Positions 1 through 11,600 of a DNA stretch of 33,531 nucleotides are shown piece by piece. The translations under genes and the position numbers were made by a program. Each line of letters starts with the position of its first letter. The stretch's first letter is position 1. The notes below the pieces were generated by a model. It was not told the origin of the DNA and ran no database searches. It was given only the letters and a program-made list of their open reading frames with translations. The DNA comes from Brevibacillus fortis (GTDB taxonomy: Bacteria > Bacillota > Bacilli > Brevibacillales > Brevibacillaceae), in assembly GCF_003013395.1 (NCBI RefSeq), contig NZ_PXZM01000064.1, positions 1 through 33,531 on the forward strand, read 5' to 3'.

Positions 1-2
1 AT

Positions 3-2555
3 CAGCCTTCACTCGATGAATTGGGAGAGGCGATTCAGAATCACAAGGTGACTACACTTTGGCTGACAGCTGGTCTGTTTACGGTCATGGTTGATCACAA
101 GGTGGAGTACTTGCACGGCGTGCGCCAACTACTTGTCGGTGGAGATGTTGTCTCCGCATCACATGTACGCAAGGTACTTTCGCTTGGCGGTATCACGGTG
201 ATTAACGGCTATGGCCCGACGGAAAACACGACGTTTACATGCTGCAATCCCGTCACGGAGCTTCCAGAAGGCGTCAACTCCTTCCCGATCGGCCGACCGA
301 TCAGCAATACTACGGTGTACGTATTGGACAAACATCAACAACCTGTCCCTCTGGGAGCAGCAGGCGAATTATATATAGGTGGAGATGGTCTCGCTCTTGG
401 TTATTTGAACAATCCGGAGTTAACCGCAGAACGTTTTGTGGAGAATCCGTTTGACCCACAAGGAAATTCTCGCCTATACCGTACCGGTGACTTGGTTCGT
501 TATTTGCCTGATGGCACGATTGAGTTTATCGGGCGTATCGACAACCAAGTAAAAATCCGCGGCTTCCGCATTGAACTAGGCGAAATCGAGACGGTGTTGC
601 AGAGCCACCCAGCTGTAAAAGAATCATTACTCATGGTGAGAGAGGAAACTCCTGGTGACAAGCGCCTAGCGGCTTACCTCGTTTTTGCAGAAGAAAAAGA
701 GGTTAATCACATCGAGATGCGATCATATCTCAAGGATAGGTTGCCAGAGTATATGATCCCATCCGCCTTCGTGAAGTTGGACAGTTTTCCACTGACACCA
801 AACGGAAAAGTGGATCGCCGGGTGCTACCAATCCCTGACTATTCCCGAAATGAGGCGGATAGCGGTTATGTAGCACCTACAACGGAGCTGGAAATGAAAT
901 TGGCGGAAATCTGGAAAAGTGTGCTGGGTGTTGCGAACATCGGCATCTACGACAACTTTTTCGAATTGGGCGGCGACTCCATTCTCAGTATCCAGATCGT
1001 CGCAAGAGCCAATCATTCCGGAATTCGTTTCACACCCAAGCAACTTTTTGAAAATCAAACCATTGCAGAATTGCTACGCGTTGTTACTGATTTGAGCCAA
1101 GCAATAGATACAAAATGGGAAAATGAACAGGGCCCTGTTACTGGAAAAGTACCGCTCACTCCAATCCAAAATTGGTTCTTTGACTCCAATCAACCGTCGC
1201 TGCACCACTGGAATCAGTCGTTACTTTTGACTGTTCAGCAACCAGTAGACCTTGTTGTACTGGAGCAAACAATCGAGAGCCTACTGACCCATCATGATGC
1301 GTTGCGTATGCGCTTTTCACACCATGACGGCATATGGACGCAAATGATGGATGGCCTTGAAGAGAACGTTCCATTCCGTAGCGTGAATCTGTCTAACCTC
1401 TCTAAACAGGAGCAGGAGTCCAGGCTGGAGGAAATCTCCCAAGAAGTACAAGCGAGCCTAAATATCACAGAAGGTCCCATCGTACAAGCTGTGTACTTCA
1501 ACATGGGCGAAGAGCAAGCTGGCCGACTGTTGCTCGTCATTCACCACCTAGTTGTTGACGGTGTATCGTGGCGTATTTTGCTGGAGGATCTACAACATAC
1601 CTATGTTCAATTAGCGAACGGTCAAGACGTACAAATTCCAGCAAAGACGACTTCGTTCAGGATGTGGGCTGAACAATTAGTCGAGTATGCCAATTCAGAC
1701 GACATCCAGCAAGCAAATGAGTACTGGCTTAAACAAGTTCACGAGGCGAGTCCGATCCCGATTGATCACTTTTATGAGCCGAGTCAGAACACGGAAGCGA
1801 CAACCAAACAAGTAACATTCTCGTTAAATGCAGGAGAAACCCGTGCCCTGTTGCAGGAAACACTGTCTCCTTACCGTTTGAGAATGAACGATGTATTACT
1901 CGCTGCCTTAACAAAAGCGATGCACCGCTGGACAGGGAAACAGACGTTGTATTTCCATCTCGAGGGGCATGGACGCGAGGATATTTTGGAAGGAGCAGAT
2001 TTATCCCGAACCGTTGGCTGGTTCACGAGTATGTATCCTGTACAGCTTACACTTGACCAGACGAAACCGTGGAACGAACTGCTGAAAACGCTCAAAGAAC
2101 AGCTTCGAGCAATTCCGCAAAATGGAATTGGCTATGGTATCCTGCACTACTTAAGTCAGGATGACGAGCTGAAAGAGCAGTTGAAGTCTCGAATGAAGCC
2201 AGAGATCAGCTTCAACTACCTCGGCCAGTTTGATCAGGTAGTTTCGTCTAACGCTAAGTTTGGTATGGCTGCTGAATCGAGAGGCTCAAATCTTGCACCC
2301 GATTCCATTCGTGCTCATTTAATTGATGTAAACAGCGTCATTTCCGGAGAACAACTGCATATCACTTGGTTTTACAACGAAAACATCCACGAGAAAAGTA
2401 CGGTGGAAGCAGTTGCTTGTGATTATATGGACGCCTTACGTGAGATTATGGAACATTGCCGCTCCGAAGAAGCAGGAGGCTATACTCCTTCTGACTTCCC
2501 GTTGTCTCGTCTGGATCAGCGCACACTCGACACCTATGTGGGTAGAGATCACTCT
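3..2555 (+). other. lgrC: LgrC module 8 (partial A-T-E), predicted Val then D-Val
   Basis: The window opens inside the A domain, after the A4 region, so the first three specificity residues are missing. Those that can be placed against GrsA numbering are W278, L299, G301, G322, T330, F331 and K517. They match the well-known Val pattern ending W-(I/L)-G-G-T-F-K. The carrier domain has GGDS (Ser codon 978) and is followed by a full E domain with HHLVVDGVSW (His codons 1542 and 1545), EGHGRE, GWFTSMYP, GIGYG and FNYLGQ motifs. The post-E linker contains a TPSDF motif before the next C domain. This agrees with D-Val at position 8 of linear gramicidin. Confidence 0.88.
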
Positions 2556-5500
2556 ATCGAGAACATATATCCACTGACGCCGTTGCAGGAAGGAATGCTT
2601 TTCCATTCCCTATACGAACAAGAGGGTGGAGACTATGTGGTTCAATTCTCCATGACGATCCATCATTTGCAAGTCGATGCACTCCAACAAGCATGGCAAA
2701 AAGTCATAGATCGTCATTCTATTCTGCGTACCTCCTTTATCTGGGATGGAGTAGTCAATCCGCATCAAATTGTCCGCAAGCACGTACGGGTGACAGTCGA
2801 TGAAAGAGATCTGCGACATTTACCAACGGATAGGCAGAAAGCAGCGTTAGATGCATTTTTGGAAGAGGATCGCAAGCGAAACTTCTCGATTACAGAACCA
2901 CCTCTCATGCGTTTGACTTTATTCAGGATTAGCAACGAAGCGTATCGCTTTATCTGGAGCTTCCACCACGTATTACTGGACGGTTGGAGCCTGCCGCTCG
3001 TCCTGAAAGACTGGTTTGCCGCTTATCTAGCGCTGGCAGATGGAAGAGACATTCAGCTTGGGGCTGTACAACCTTTTTCCCAGTATGTTGCGTGGATCCA
3101 GCGTCAAGACTTACAAGCTGCGGAACGCTTCTGGCGCAACCATTTGAAAGGGATATACGGGCCGACACCAATAAATCTCGGACAAGCTCTCCAATCCCTT
3201 GGTGAACAAAAAACCTACGACGAGCGCTTTATCCGATTTTCGACCGAGTTTACAGAACATCTGCAATCATTTGCCCGTCAGCATCAGGTAACGCTGAATA
3301 CGTTAATACAAAGTGCGTGGGGCATGATCCTTGGAGCTTATAGTGGTGAGACAGATGTCGTATTCGGGGCGACTGGTTCAGGACGTCCAGCCGATTTGCA
3401 TGGCGTAGAAAATATGGTTGGTCTGTTCATCAATACGCTTCCGGTTCGAATCACACTCGATCCAAGCAAAACCGTTCAAGTATGGCTGCGCGAATTGCAA
3501 GAAATGCAATTGGAGATTCGCCAATATGAGTACACGCCGCTAGTTGACATCCAGAGTTGGAGCGAATTCGAGCGTAATACATCTCTGTTCGAAAGTATTT
3601 TTATCTTTGAGAACTACCCGATCGACGAGTCTGTAAAAGAAGTGGACAGCAGTATTCAGATTTCTGAGATAGACTCTGCGGAGCAAACAAACTATCCACT
3701 CACCGTAGTATGTGGCCCTGGCAAAGAATTTGTCCTCAAAATCGTTTTTGATCAAAACCGATTCGATCATGTACGTATCGAACGTGTCCTAGAGCAAATG
3801 ACTCTTCTGCTCCAATCGATGACAGCAAATCCTGATCAACCTCTGGCTGATGTGTGCATGATCAGCGGAATCGAACAAGAGCAGGTTTTGGTCGAGTGGA
3901 ACGAAACGAAGGTGGATTATCCTAGCGGGCTTTGCATTCATCAAGCATTTGAACACCAAGTGAAAAAGACGCCAGATGCGATCGGACTTATGTACAAAGA
4001 GATGGAAATGACGTATGCCGAGCTGAACCAGCGAGCGAACCAATTGGCGCATCATCTTCTTGCCCAAGGCGTGAAATCAGATACGCTTGTCGGTATTTGC
4101 ATCGAGCGCTCTCCTGAGATGATCATAGGGATTCTCGGTGTGATGAAAGCAGGTGCCGCCTATGTTCCAATCGACCCGGCACATCCGCTAGAGCGTATTG
4201 CCTACATGATCGAGGATTCGCAGGCAAACATTGTGTTGACTCAGCAATCTCTGGCAAACCATTTGCTTACAACGAAGGCTCAAGTCATTTGCCTTGATAG
4301 TAATGCTCTGGAGAATGAACCTGTTTACGATGTGGTGAGTGGGATTACAGAACAAAATCTTGCTTATGTCATTTACACATCTGGTTCCACTGGCTTGCCG
4401 AAAGGTGTTATGGTCGAACACCATAGCGCGATGAATATGGCTTATTACCTGATCGAGTTGTTCCAAGTCCAGCCGTCTAGCCGTGTCCTGCAGTTATGTT
4501 CGTTCAGCTTCGACGTATCTGTCGCGGAGATCGTCATGGCTTTGATTTCGGGTGCGACCTTAGTCATTGAGGATCGGGAAATGCTCTTGCCTGGCCCTGA
4601 ACTCATCTCTGTCTTGCAAGAGAAACAAATTACAACTGTGATGACGGTGCCGGCTGTACTTGCGGCATTACCTGACGCCGACCTACCTGATCTGAAAACA
4701 TTAGTGATCGGTGGCGAAGCACCAAGCTATGAGCTCATCACTCGCTATGCAAATCATCGTCAATTTTTCAATTGCTACGGACCAACGGAGGCAACCGTTT
4801 GCACCACGTTCATGCAAATGGATACGAATCTGACGAACACGCCAATTGGCCGCCCAATCGCCAATGCTACCATCTACGTATTAGATACCAACTTGAAGCC
4901 TGTCCCGATAGGCGTACCAGGTGAGCTGTACATTGGTGGAAAAGGCTTGGCACGCGGTTACTGGAATCGTCCAGAGCTTACAGCGGAACGCTTTATTACT
5001 CATCCGTTTGGAGCGGAAGGCGAACGTCTTTATCGCACAGGCGATCAGGTGCGCTATTTGCAAGACGGTAACCTCGAATTCCTCGGACGTATCGATAATC
5101 AGGTGAAAATTCGCGGCTTCCGCATCGAATTAGGCGAAATCGAAAACGCAATGAGAAAGCACTCTGCGATTCGGGAAGCTGTCATTACCGTACGAGAAAA
5201 TCGTTTGGCTGCTTATCTGATAGCAATGAGTGAAGAGAAGCCAGCCACAGAGGAGCTCGCTCTCTATCTGAAAGAGACATTGCCAGATTACATGATTCCA
5301 GCAGGCATAGTCTGGATGGAGGCTATTCCGCTTACGGTCAACGGAAAAGTAGACCACCGAGCACTACCTACACCAGATTGGGGACTTTTGACCACACAAC
5401 AAGCGTATGTCGCACCTCGCACACCAACAGAAGAAATAGTGACTAACATTTGGACACAGGTGCTTTCCGTTGAGCAAGTCGGGATTCACGACGATTTCTT

Positions 5501-5594
5501 TGAACGAGGGGGGACATTCCCTCCTAGCTACCCAAGCAATTTCCCGTATGCGTCAAGCTTTTGGCGTAGATATGCCGCTTCGTACGCTGTTTGA
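3..5594 (+). CDS. lgrC: Linear gramicidin synthetase subunit C, 5'-truncated first part (modules 8-9), ending at a frameshift
   Basis: This is the upstream part of a giant cytosolic NRPS that extends the linear gramicidin chain with Val8 and Trp9 in the visible portion. The frame is open from base 3, so the gene starts before the window; a TTG at 21 is internal. Domain order is: partial A (to about 840), T (867-1090, Ser codon 978), E (1131-2530, HHxxxDG from 1542, EGHGRE further on), C (2556-3870, HHVLLDG from 2964), A (3930-5375, with YTSGSTG and CYGPTE cores), and the start of a T domain from 5406. The frame then meets a lesion at 5504-5513, reads about 26 unrelated residues and stops at 5592-5594. 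The natural continuation lies in another frame from 5512 onward, so this and the next entry are one gene. About 1,760 N-terminal residues (module 7, the module 8 C domain and half of A8) lie upstream if LgrC has its published size. The identification is strong; whether the break is real is unknown. Confidence 0.9.
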   Translation, partial: QPSLDELGEAIQNHKVTTLWLTAGLFTVMVDHKVEYLHGVRQLLVGGDVVSASHVRKVLSLGGITVINGYGPTENTTFTCCNPVTELPEGVNSFPIGRPISNTTVYVLDKHQQPVPLGAAGELYIGGDGLALGYLNNPELTAERFVENPFDPQGNSRLYRTGDLVRYLPDGTIEFIGRIDNQVKIRGFRIELGEIETVLQSHPAVKESLLMVREETPGDKRLAAYLVFAEEKEVNHIEMRSYLKDRLPEYMIPSAFVKLDSFPLTPNGKVDRRVLPIPDYSRNEADSGYVAPTTELEMKLAEIWKSVLGVANIGIYDNFFELGGDSILSIQIVARANHSGIRFTPKQLFENQTIAELLRVVTDLSQAIDTKWENEQGPVTGKVPLTPIQNWFFDSNQPSLHHWNQSLLLTVQQPVDLVVLEQTIESLLTHHDALRMRFSHHDGIWTQMMDGLEENVPFRSVNLSNLSKQEQESRLEEISQEVQASLNITEGPIVQAVYFNMGEEQAGRLLLVIHHLVVDGVSWRILLEDLQHTYVQLANGQDVQIPAKTTSFRMWAEQLVEYANSDDIQQANEYWLKQVHEASPIPIDHFYEPSQNTEATTKQVTFSLNAGETRALLQETLSPYRLRMNDVLLAALTKAMHRWTGKQTLYFHLEGHGREDILEGADLSRTVGWFTSMYPVQLTLDQTKPWNELLKTLKEQLRAIPQNGIGYGILHYLSQDDELKEQLKSRMKPEISFNYLGQFDQVVSSNAKFGMAAESRGSNLAPDSIRAHLIDVNSVISGEQLHITWFYNENIHEKSTVEAVACDYMDALREIMEHCRSEEAGGYTPSDFPLSRLDQRTLDTYVGRDHSIENIYPLTPLQEGMLFHSLYEQEGGDYVVQFSMTIHHLQVDALQQAWQKVIDRHSILRTSFIWDGVVNPHQIVRKHVRVTVDERDLRHLPTDRQKAALDAFLEEDRKRNFSITEPPLMRLTLFRISNEAYRFIWSFHHVLLDGWSLPLVLKDWFAAYLALADGRDIQLGAVQPFSQYVAWIQRQDLQAAERFWRNHLKGIYGPTPINLGQALQSLGEQKTYDERFIRFSTEFTEHLQSFARQHQVTLNTLIQSAWGMILGAYSGETDVVFGATGSGRPADLHGVENMVGLFINTLPVRITLDPSKTVQVWLRELQEMQLEIRQYEYTPLVDIQSWSEFERNTSLFESIFIFENYPIDESVKEVDSSIQISEIDSAEQTNYPLTVVCGPGKEFVLKIVFDQNRFDHVRIERVLEQMTLLLQSMTANPDQPLADVCMISGIEQEQVLVEWNETKVDYPSGLCIHQAFEHQVKKTPDAIGLMYKEMEMTYAELNQRANQLAHHLLAQGVKSDTLVGICIERSPEMIIGILGVMKAGAAYVPIDPAHPLERIAYMIEDSQANIVLTQQSLANHLLTTKAQVICLDSNALENEPVYDVVSGITEQNLAYVIYTSGSTGLPKGVMVEHHSAMNMAYYLIELFQVQPSSRVLQLCSFSFDVSVAEIVMALISGATLVIEDREMLLPGPELISVLQEKQITTVMTVPAVLAALPDADLPDLKTLVIGGEAPSYELITRYANHRQFFNCYGPTEATVCTTFMQMDTNLTNTPIGRPIANATIYVLDTNLKPVPIGVPGELYIGGKGLARGYWNRPELTAERFITHPFGAEGERLYRTGDQVRYLQDGNLEFLGRIDNQVKIRGFRIELGEIENAMRKHSAIREAVITVRENRLAAYLIAMSEEKPATEELALYLKETLPDYMIPAGIVWMEAIPLTVNGKVDHRALPTPDWGLLTTQQAYVAPRTPTEEIVTNIWTQVLSVEQVGIHDDFFERGGTFPPSYPSNFPYASSFWRRYAASYAV

Positions 5595-5649
5595 TTATCC
5601 GACAACGGCTGCGATCAGCGAAAAAATTACGACATTACTACAAGGGGAA
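2556..5649 (+). other. lgrC: LgrC module 9 (C-A-T), predicted Trp
   Basis: The C domain (about 2556-3870) begins IENIYPLTPLQEG, the form found after E domains (D-donor type), with HHVLLDG from 2964. The A domain (about 3930-5375) has specificity residues D235, V236, A239, M278, V299, G301, C322, V330, C331, K517 by my alignment to GrsA. This code is closely shared with modules 11, 13 and 15, so one aromatic substrate is likely, Trp by position in gramicidin. The A7 core reads YRTGDQ rather than YRTGDL. The T domain (5406 to about 5640) contains the frameshift. Substrate assignment comes from the family and product; the code alone would not prove Trp. Confidence 0.82.
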
Positions 5650-8600
5650 GCGGGTCTCACTGACATCCCTCTCGTGTCCGTGTCGCGTGAAGGACACTTG
5701 CCACTCTCGTTTGCCCAACAACGTTTGTGGTTCTTGGACAAGCTGATGCCAGACAGTTCCGTATACAACATCCCATCTGCTGTTCGTCTGCATGGTGAGC
5801 TAGACGTCGAGGCATGGGAACGCAGTCTTAAGCTGATCATCCAACGTCATGAGAGCTTGCGTACAACTTTCTCGGATATCAATGGAGAAGCAGTTCAAGT
5901 CATTCATCCGAAGATCGAGTGGAACCTGGGACGAATCGACTTACGAGACTGGAACGAAGAGGAGCGAGAAGTAGAAGCATTGCGTCTCGCCATAGAAGAT
6001 GCAGAACAATCGTTTCATCTGAATCAAGGGCCGTTATTACGCGCAAAACTGATTTGCATGGATGAACAAGCGTATGTATTTTTGCTCAATTTACATCACA
6101 TCATTGCGGATGGCTGGTCCATGAGTGTATTCATGGGTGAGTTAGTCTCCATCTACGAAGCGTTGTCTGCTGGAGAAACACCACAGCTTGCCGAAATGCC
6201 GCTGCAATATGCAGACTATGCCACATGGCAACGCAATTGGTTACAAGGAGAAGTATTGGAGCAACAATTAGCGTATTGGAAAAAACAATTAGGCGATGCA
6301 GAACCACTTCTGAGATTGCCGACAGATCGTCCACGCCCTGCCGTTGCGAGCCAAAAAGGGGCGATGCATACGATTAGGCTATCAGAAAAACTGCTTGCCG
6401 ATCTAAAAGCGCTCAGTCGTGAAGAAGGATCAACCTTATTCATGACCTTGCTAGCTGCCTTTCAGACCCTGCTCTATCGCTACAGTGGTCAAAAAGACAT
6501 CCTCGTCGGAAGCCCGGTCGCAGGACGAAATAGACAGGAAATGGAGTCACTTATTGGTTTCTTCATTAACACCTTGGTAATGCGTACGGACATGTCTGGG
6601 GAACCAACCTTCCAAGACTTGCTTGCAAAAGTACGAGAGACCGCACTGGAAGCTTATGCGCATCAAGACCTGCCGTTTGAAAAACTGGTTGATGAACTGG
6701 AGCTGGAACGAAGCCTAAGCTACTCGCCGTTGTACCAAGTGATGTTCGTACTGCAGAACATTCCGATGGAAGTACAAGAATTGTCCCAGATTCGCATCGA
6801 GCCTTTCCACAGAGGTCAGGAGGGTGTAAGCGCCAAGTTTGACATCACCTTGACCACCGTAGAAGCAACTGATGGACTGATCGCAACATTCGAGTACAAC
6901 ACCGATCTTTTTGATCCAGCAACGATCGAGCGTATGGGGATACATTTCTCCCACCTGCTGGAGGCGATTTCGGTAAATCCGATGCAACCGGTCACCGCCA
7001 TACCTCTCTTGAGTGATATGGAAAAGGAGCAACTTCTCCTTCAATGGAATGATACAAATGTACCTTTTGAACGTGAAACATGCGTGCATGAGAGGGTTGC
7101 ACTGATTGCACAAGAGTTGCCAAACCAATTAGCAGTTGTTTCCGAAGAAGGGCAGATCACCTATGCAGAACTGGATGCCAAAGCGAATCAGGTAGCGAAC
7201 TACCTGCAAAAACAGGGAGTATCCTCCGAAACACTTGTCGGCATCTGCGTAGAACGTTCCATCGATATGCTCATCGGTCAACTGGGAATACTCAAAGCTG
7301 GCGGTGCTTATGTCCCAATGGATACGGCGTATCCACAAGAGCGTCTTGCTTTCATGATGAAAGATGCCAATATGCCAGTTGTATTAACCCAAGAACGACT
7401 GTTAGGGCGATTGCCGGAAGGAACTGCATCATTCATCTGCTTGGATCGTGATTGGAATATCATTTCGGAAGAGAGCAGCGAGGCACCCAACATTGCAATG
7501 ACAACTGAGAATCTGGCGTATGTCATCTATACGTCTGGCTCTACTGGAACACCAAAAGGGGTAGAGATCGAACATGCCGCCTTGTTAAATCTCATTTTCT
7601 GGCACCAACGGTCGTACAGCGTAGATTCAAATGATCGAGCTTCACAAATCGCAGGGACAGCCTTTGATGCATCTGTTTGGGAAATCTGGCCGTACCTAAC
7701 AAAGGGAGCAACGCTTTATCTCCCATCTGAAGAAATTCGTCTTGTACCTGAGGAACTCAGAGATTGGCTTGTTGCATCGGGTATCACGATTAGCTTTTTG
7801 CCAACGCCATTGGCGGAAAGATTGCTTACCTTGGAATGGCCAATCAACACGAAGCTGCGCTATATGCTCACAGGGGGCGACAAGCTACACGATTACCCAC
7901 CAGCAACAATGCCGTTTACTCTTGTGAACCAATACGGTCCAACCGAAAATGCGGTTGTCGCCACAGCAGGTACCGTTCCGACAGAAGCTACTCATGTATT
8001 CGCACCATCCATCGGACGTCCAATAGACAATGTGCAGGTATACGTCCTTGATGAAAAGCTAAAACCTGTGCCGATTGGTGTAGCCGGAGAGCTCTATATC
8101 GCAGGAGACAGCTTGGCACGGGGCTATCTGAAGCGCCCTGATCTAACCAAAGAGAGGTTCGTAGCCAATCCATACTCACAAAAACCGGGAGCGCGCATGT
8201 ACCGAACGGGAGACCTGGTTCGTTACCTGCCAGATGGAAACATAGATTTCATTGGTCGTGCAGACGATCAGGTGAGCATTCGAGGATTCCGGGTCGAACT
8301 GGGTGAAATTGAAACTGCTCTGTACACTCATCCAGCGGTAAAAGAAACCATCGTCCTCGTACGTGAGGATATTCCGGGTGTAAAACGACTCGCAGCCTAC
8401 GTCGTACTTGGAGAAAAACAAGAGATTCAAGCAAGTGACTTCCGTAGCTATCTAAAGGAAAAGCTGCCTGAGTATATGGTGCCAGCTGCATTTGTCATCA
8501 TGGGTAACCTACCGCTGACCCCAAATGGTAAGGTAGATCGACAAGCATTGCCTCTACCTGATTTATTACACACTGAAACAGAAGGCAGTTTTGCTGCTCC

Positions 8601-11600
8601 GACAACTGCTATTGAGGCTACGCTTGCAGATATATGGAAAAAAGTTCTAGGTATTAACAAAGTTGGTGTTTATGACAACTTTTTCGAGTTAGGTGGAGAC
8701 TCCATCCTAAGTATCCAAATTGTTTCTCGAGCCAATCAGGCTGGAATTCGTTTGACACCGAAACAGCTCTTGAGGAATCAAACCATCGCGGAACTGGCAA
8801 GTGTCGTGACAGCGAATGGCGGCATACAAACAGTAAAAATTAAAGCAGAACAAGGCATCTTGACGGGAGAGGTGCCGCTCACGCCAATTCAATCGTGGTT
8901 CTTCACGACTGAACAACCGTCGATCCATCATTGGAACCAATCCTTGCTTTTGACGGTTCAACAACCCGTTGACCTGACTGTTCTAGAGCGTGTCATCGAG
9001 AGTTTGCTCACTCATCATGACGCATTACGTATGCGTTATAACCATACGGAGCAAGGCTGGACCCAACATATGGAAGGGCTTCCTGAGACCATTCCATTCC
9101 GTAGTGTGGACCTGTCCGCTGTTCTAGAAGAAGAACAAGCCGATCGTCTGGAGCAAATCGCAAACGAGGTGCAATCAAGTCTACATGTAAGTGAGGGACC
9201 TGTTTTCCAAGCCGTTTACTTCCATCTTGGAGCGGACCAACCTGGTCGTCTGCTGATTGTTGCCCACCATCTGGTGATAGACGGTGTGTCCTGGCGCATT
9301 TTGCTAGAGGATCTGCAAACTGCTTACGGGCAACTTGTAAACGATCAAGAGGTGCAATTCCCAGCGAAGACGACTTCATTCAAGTCATGGGCAGAGCAAT
9401 TGCAATCCTATGCGAATTCCGAAGCGTTCGAGCCGGAAAAAGCGTTCTGGCTGGGCCAGAGTGATGAAGTGAGTCCACTGCCAATTGACCGTGCCTTCGA
9501 GCCAAGTCAAAACACAGAGGCAACCTCCAAACAAGTCAGTCTTGCGCTCACTATTGAAGAAACTCGCGCGTTGTTGCAGGATACGCTTTCGCCTTACCGC
9601 CTGCAAATCAATGATGTGTTGCTTACCGCTTTAACCAAAGCTATGAATCGGTGGACAGGTGAAAAGATAGTGGCCGTTCATCTGGAAGGGCACGGACGCG
9701 AGGAAATTATCGAAGGAGCAGACTTATCCCGCACAGTTGGCTGGTTTACGAGTATGTACCCGGTACAGCTCTCGAATGACCCTTTGAAGCCGTGGGGTGA
9801 CGCTTTGAAAGCGGTCAAGGAACAGCTTCGTCGCATTCCAAAGAAAGGTGTCGGCTACGGCATTTTCCGATACCTCAGTCAGGATGAGGAGTTGCAAAAA
9901 CTCCTAAGTGAAAAGCCGAAGCCAGAAATCAGCTTCAACTACCTCGGACAGTTTGATCAGATCGTTCAAGCCGAATCGAGATTTGGCATGGCGCAAGAAT
10001 CAAGAGGCTCCAATCTGGGGAAAGACACAATACGTCAGCACCTGATTGATGTAAACAGTGTCATAACCGGAGAACAACTCCATGTCACATGGATATATAG
10101 CGAAAACATTCACGAGGAAAGCACGGTTCAAGAGCTTGCTTGCAACTATCTGGAAGCTTTGCGCGAGATCATTGCCCACTGCCAGTCCGAAGAAGCAGGC
10201 GGCTATACGCCATCTGACTTCCCACTAGCGCGAATGGATCAACGTGCTATCGACAAGCATCTGGGACAGGATCGCCTGATCGAGAACGTCTATCCACTCA
10301 GTCCATTGCAAGGTGGCATGCTGTTCCACTCCCTGTACGAGCAAGAGGGGGGAGACTATATTGTTCACTTTGCCATGACGATGGAGGGCTTGCACGTCGA
10401 TGCGTTTGAACAGGCGTGGCAAAAGGTAGTGGATCGTCATCCGATTCTACGTACCTACTTTGTTTGGGAAGGTTTAGAGGCACATCAGATTGTACGCAAA
10501 CAAGTAAAAGCATCTGTAGAAAAAATCGACCTTCGTCATTTGACGACGGAGCAGCAAAAAACGGAACTGGCTCACTATCTAGAAGCTGACCGTAGACGAA
10601 ATTTCGAGATTGCTTCTCCACCACTCATGCGTTGGACGTTGTTCCACTTACGCGAGGGAATTTATCGCTTCACTTGGAGCTTCCATCATGTATTGCTTGA
10701 TGGTTGGAGCGTCCCGATTGTACTAAAAGACTGGTTTAGTGCTTATGTGTCCATAGCAGAAGATAGAGAGGTTTCGTACAGCTTCGTCCAACCATTCTCT
10801 GCGTACATCGATTGGGTACAGCGTCAAGACTTGAGTGCTGCCGAACATTTTTGGCGCGAACAGCTTAAAGACTTCCACGAGTCTACACCATTAGCTATGA
10901 GTAACCACTCAGGCGGCCGGGAAAATATGCCGAAAGTGTACGAAGAGAAAGAAATTCGCTTATCGGCGGAAATGACTTCACGTTTGCAAGCCTTTGTCCG
11001 TACCCATCAGTTGACGTTGAATACGCTTGTCCAAGGGGCATGGGCTCTCATCCTGAGCCGATACGGCGCAACGGATGATGTCGTCTTCGGTGCAACAGTT
11101 TCCGGTCGTCCGGCTGAACTGCCTACCGTAGAGGGGATGGTAGGTCTCTTCATCAACACCCTGCCGATTCGTGTTTTGATAGATGCGAACAAATCGGTGC
11201 GGGAATGGCTACGCGAGATTCAAGAACACCAAGTGGAGCTTCGCCAGTTTGAGTACACGCCGTTGGTTGACATTCAAGGCTGGAGTGAAATGGCGCGGAA
11301 TGCTGCCCTGTTCGAGAGCATCTTCGTTTTTGAGAACTACCCGATTGGTGAATCGGTAAAAGATGAACATGATCAGCTGCAATTATCTGACGTGGAGACG
11401 ATGGAACAAACGAATTATCCAATCACTGTCGTCTGCGGTCCGGGTAAAGAGTTCATCCTTAAGATCAAATACGACCAAAGCCGATTCACGTCTGAAAATA
11501 TCGAACGTGTACTGCACCAGATGTCTTACTTGCTCGAATCCATGATGGCAAAACCTGAACAGTGCCTCGCAGAGGTGTCGATGATCAGTGAAAACGAGCT

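Larger units (their letters stand above)
2556..10278 (+). repeat. lgrC: Bimodular repeat unit, copy 1 (modules 9-10)
   Basis: Domain order is C(D-donor)-A(aromatic)-T-C(L-donor)-A(Leu)-T-E. The distance between the YP(L/V)(T/S)PLQ openings of consecutive units is 7,723 bases here (7,722 after removing the extra base), so the unit is about 2,574 residues. Corresponding domains in the three copies share long stretches of near-identical protein sequence, e.g. the Leu A domains. Confidence 0.85.

Noticed and set aside
21..23. TTG 21 as the start of the first gene
   Set aside because: The frame is open to base 3 and begins in the middle of an A domain; the gene is cut by the window edge.
5470..5511. 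TTG 5470 as a true start of a separate NRPS gene
   Set aside because: The residues before the GGHS motif are out-of-frame translation of a carrier domain that is well conserved in the other frame, there is no good ribosome binding site, and a gene starting in mid carrier domain makes no sense.
5504..5513. Programmed ribosomal frameshift at the G run
   Set aside because: Joining the frames needs +1, not the -1 usual at such runs; no stimulatory element was identified, the repaired motif would still have Arg for Leu, and no other carrier domain here has such a site.
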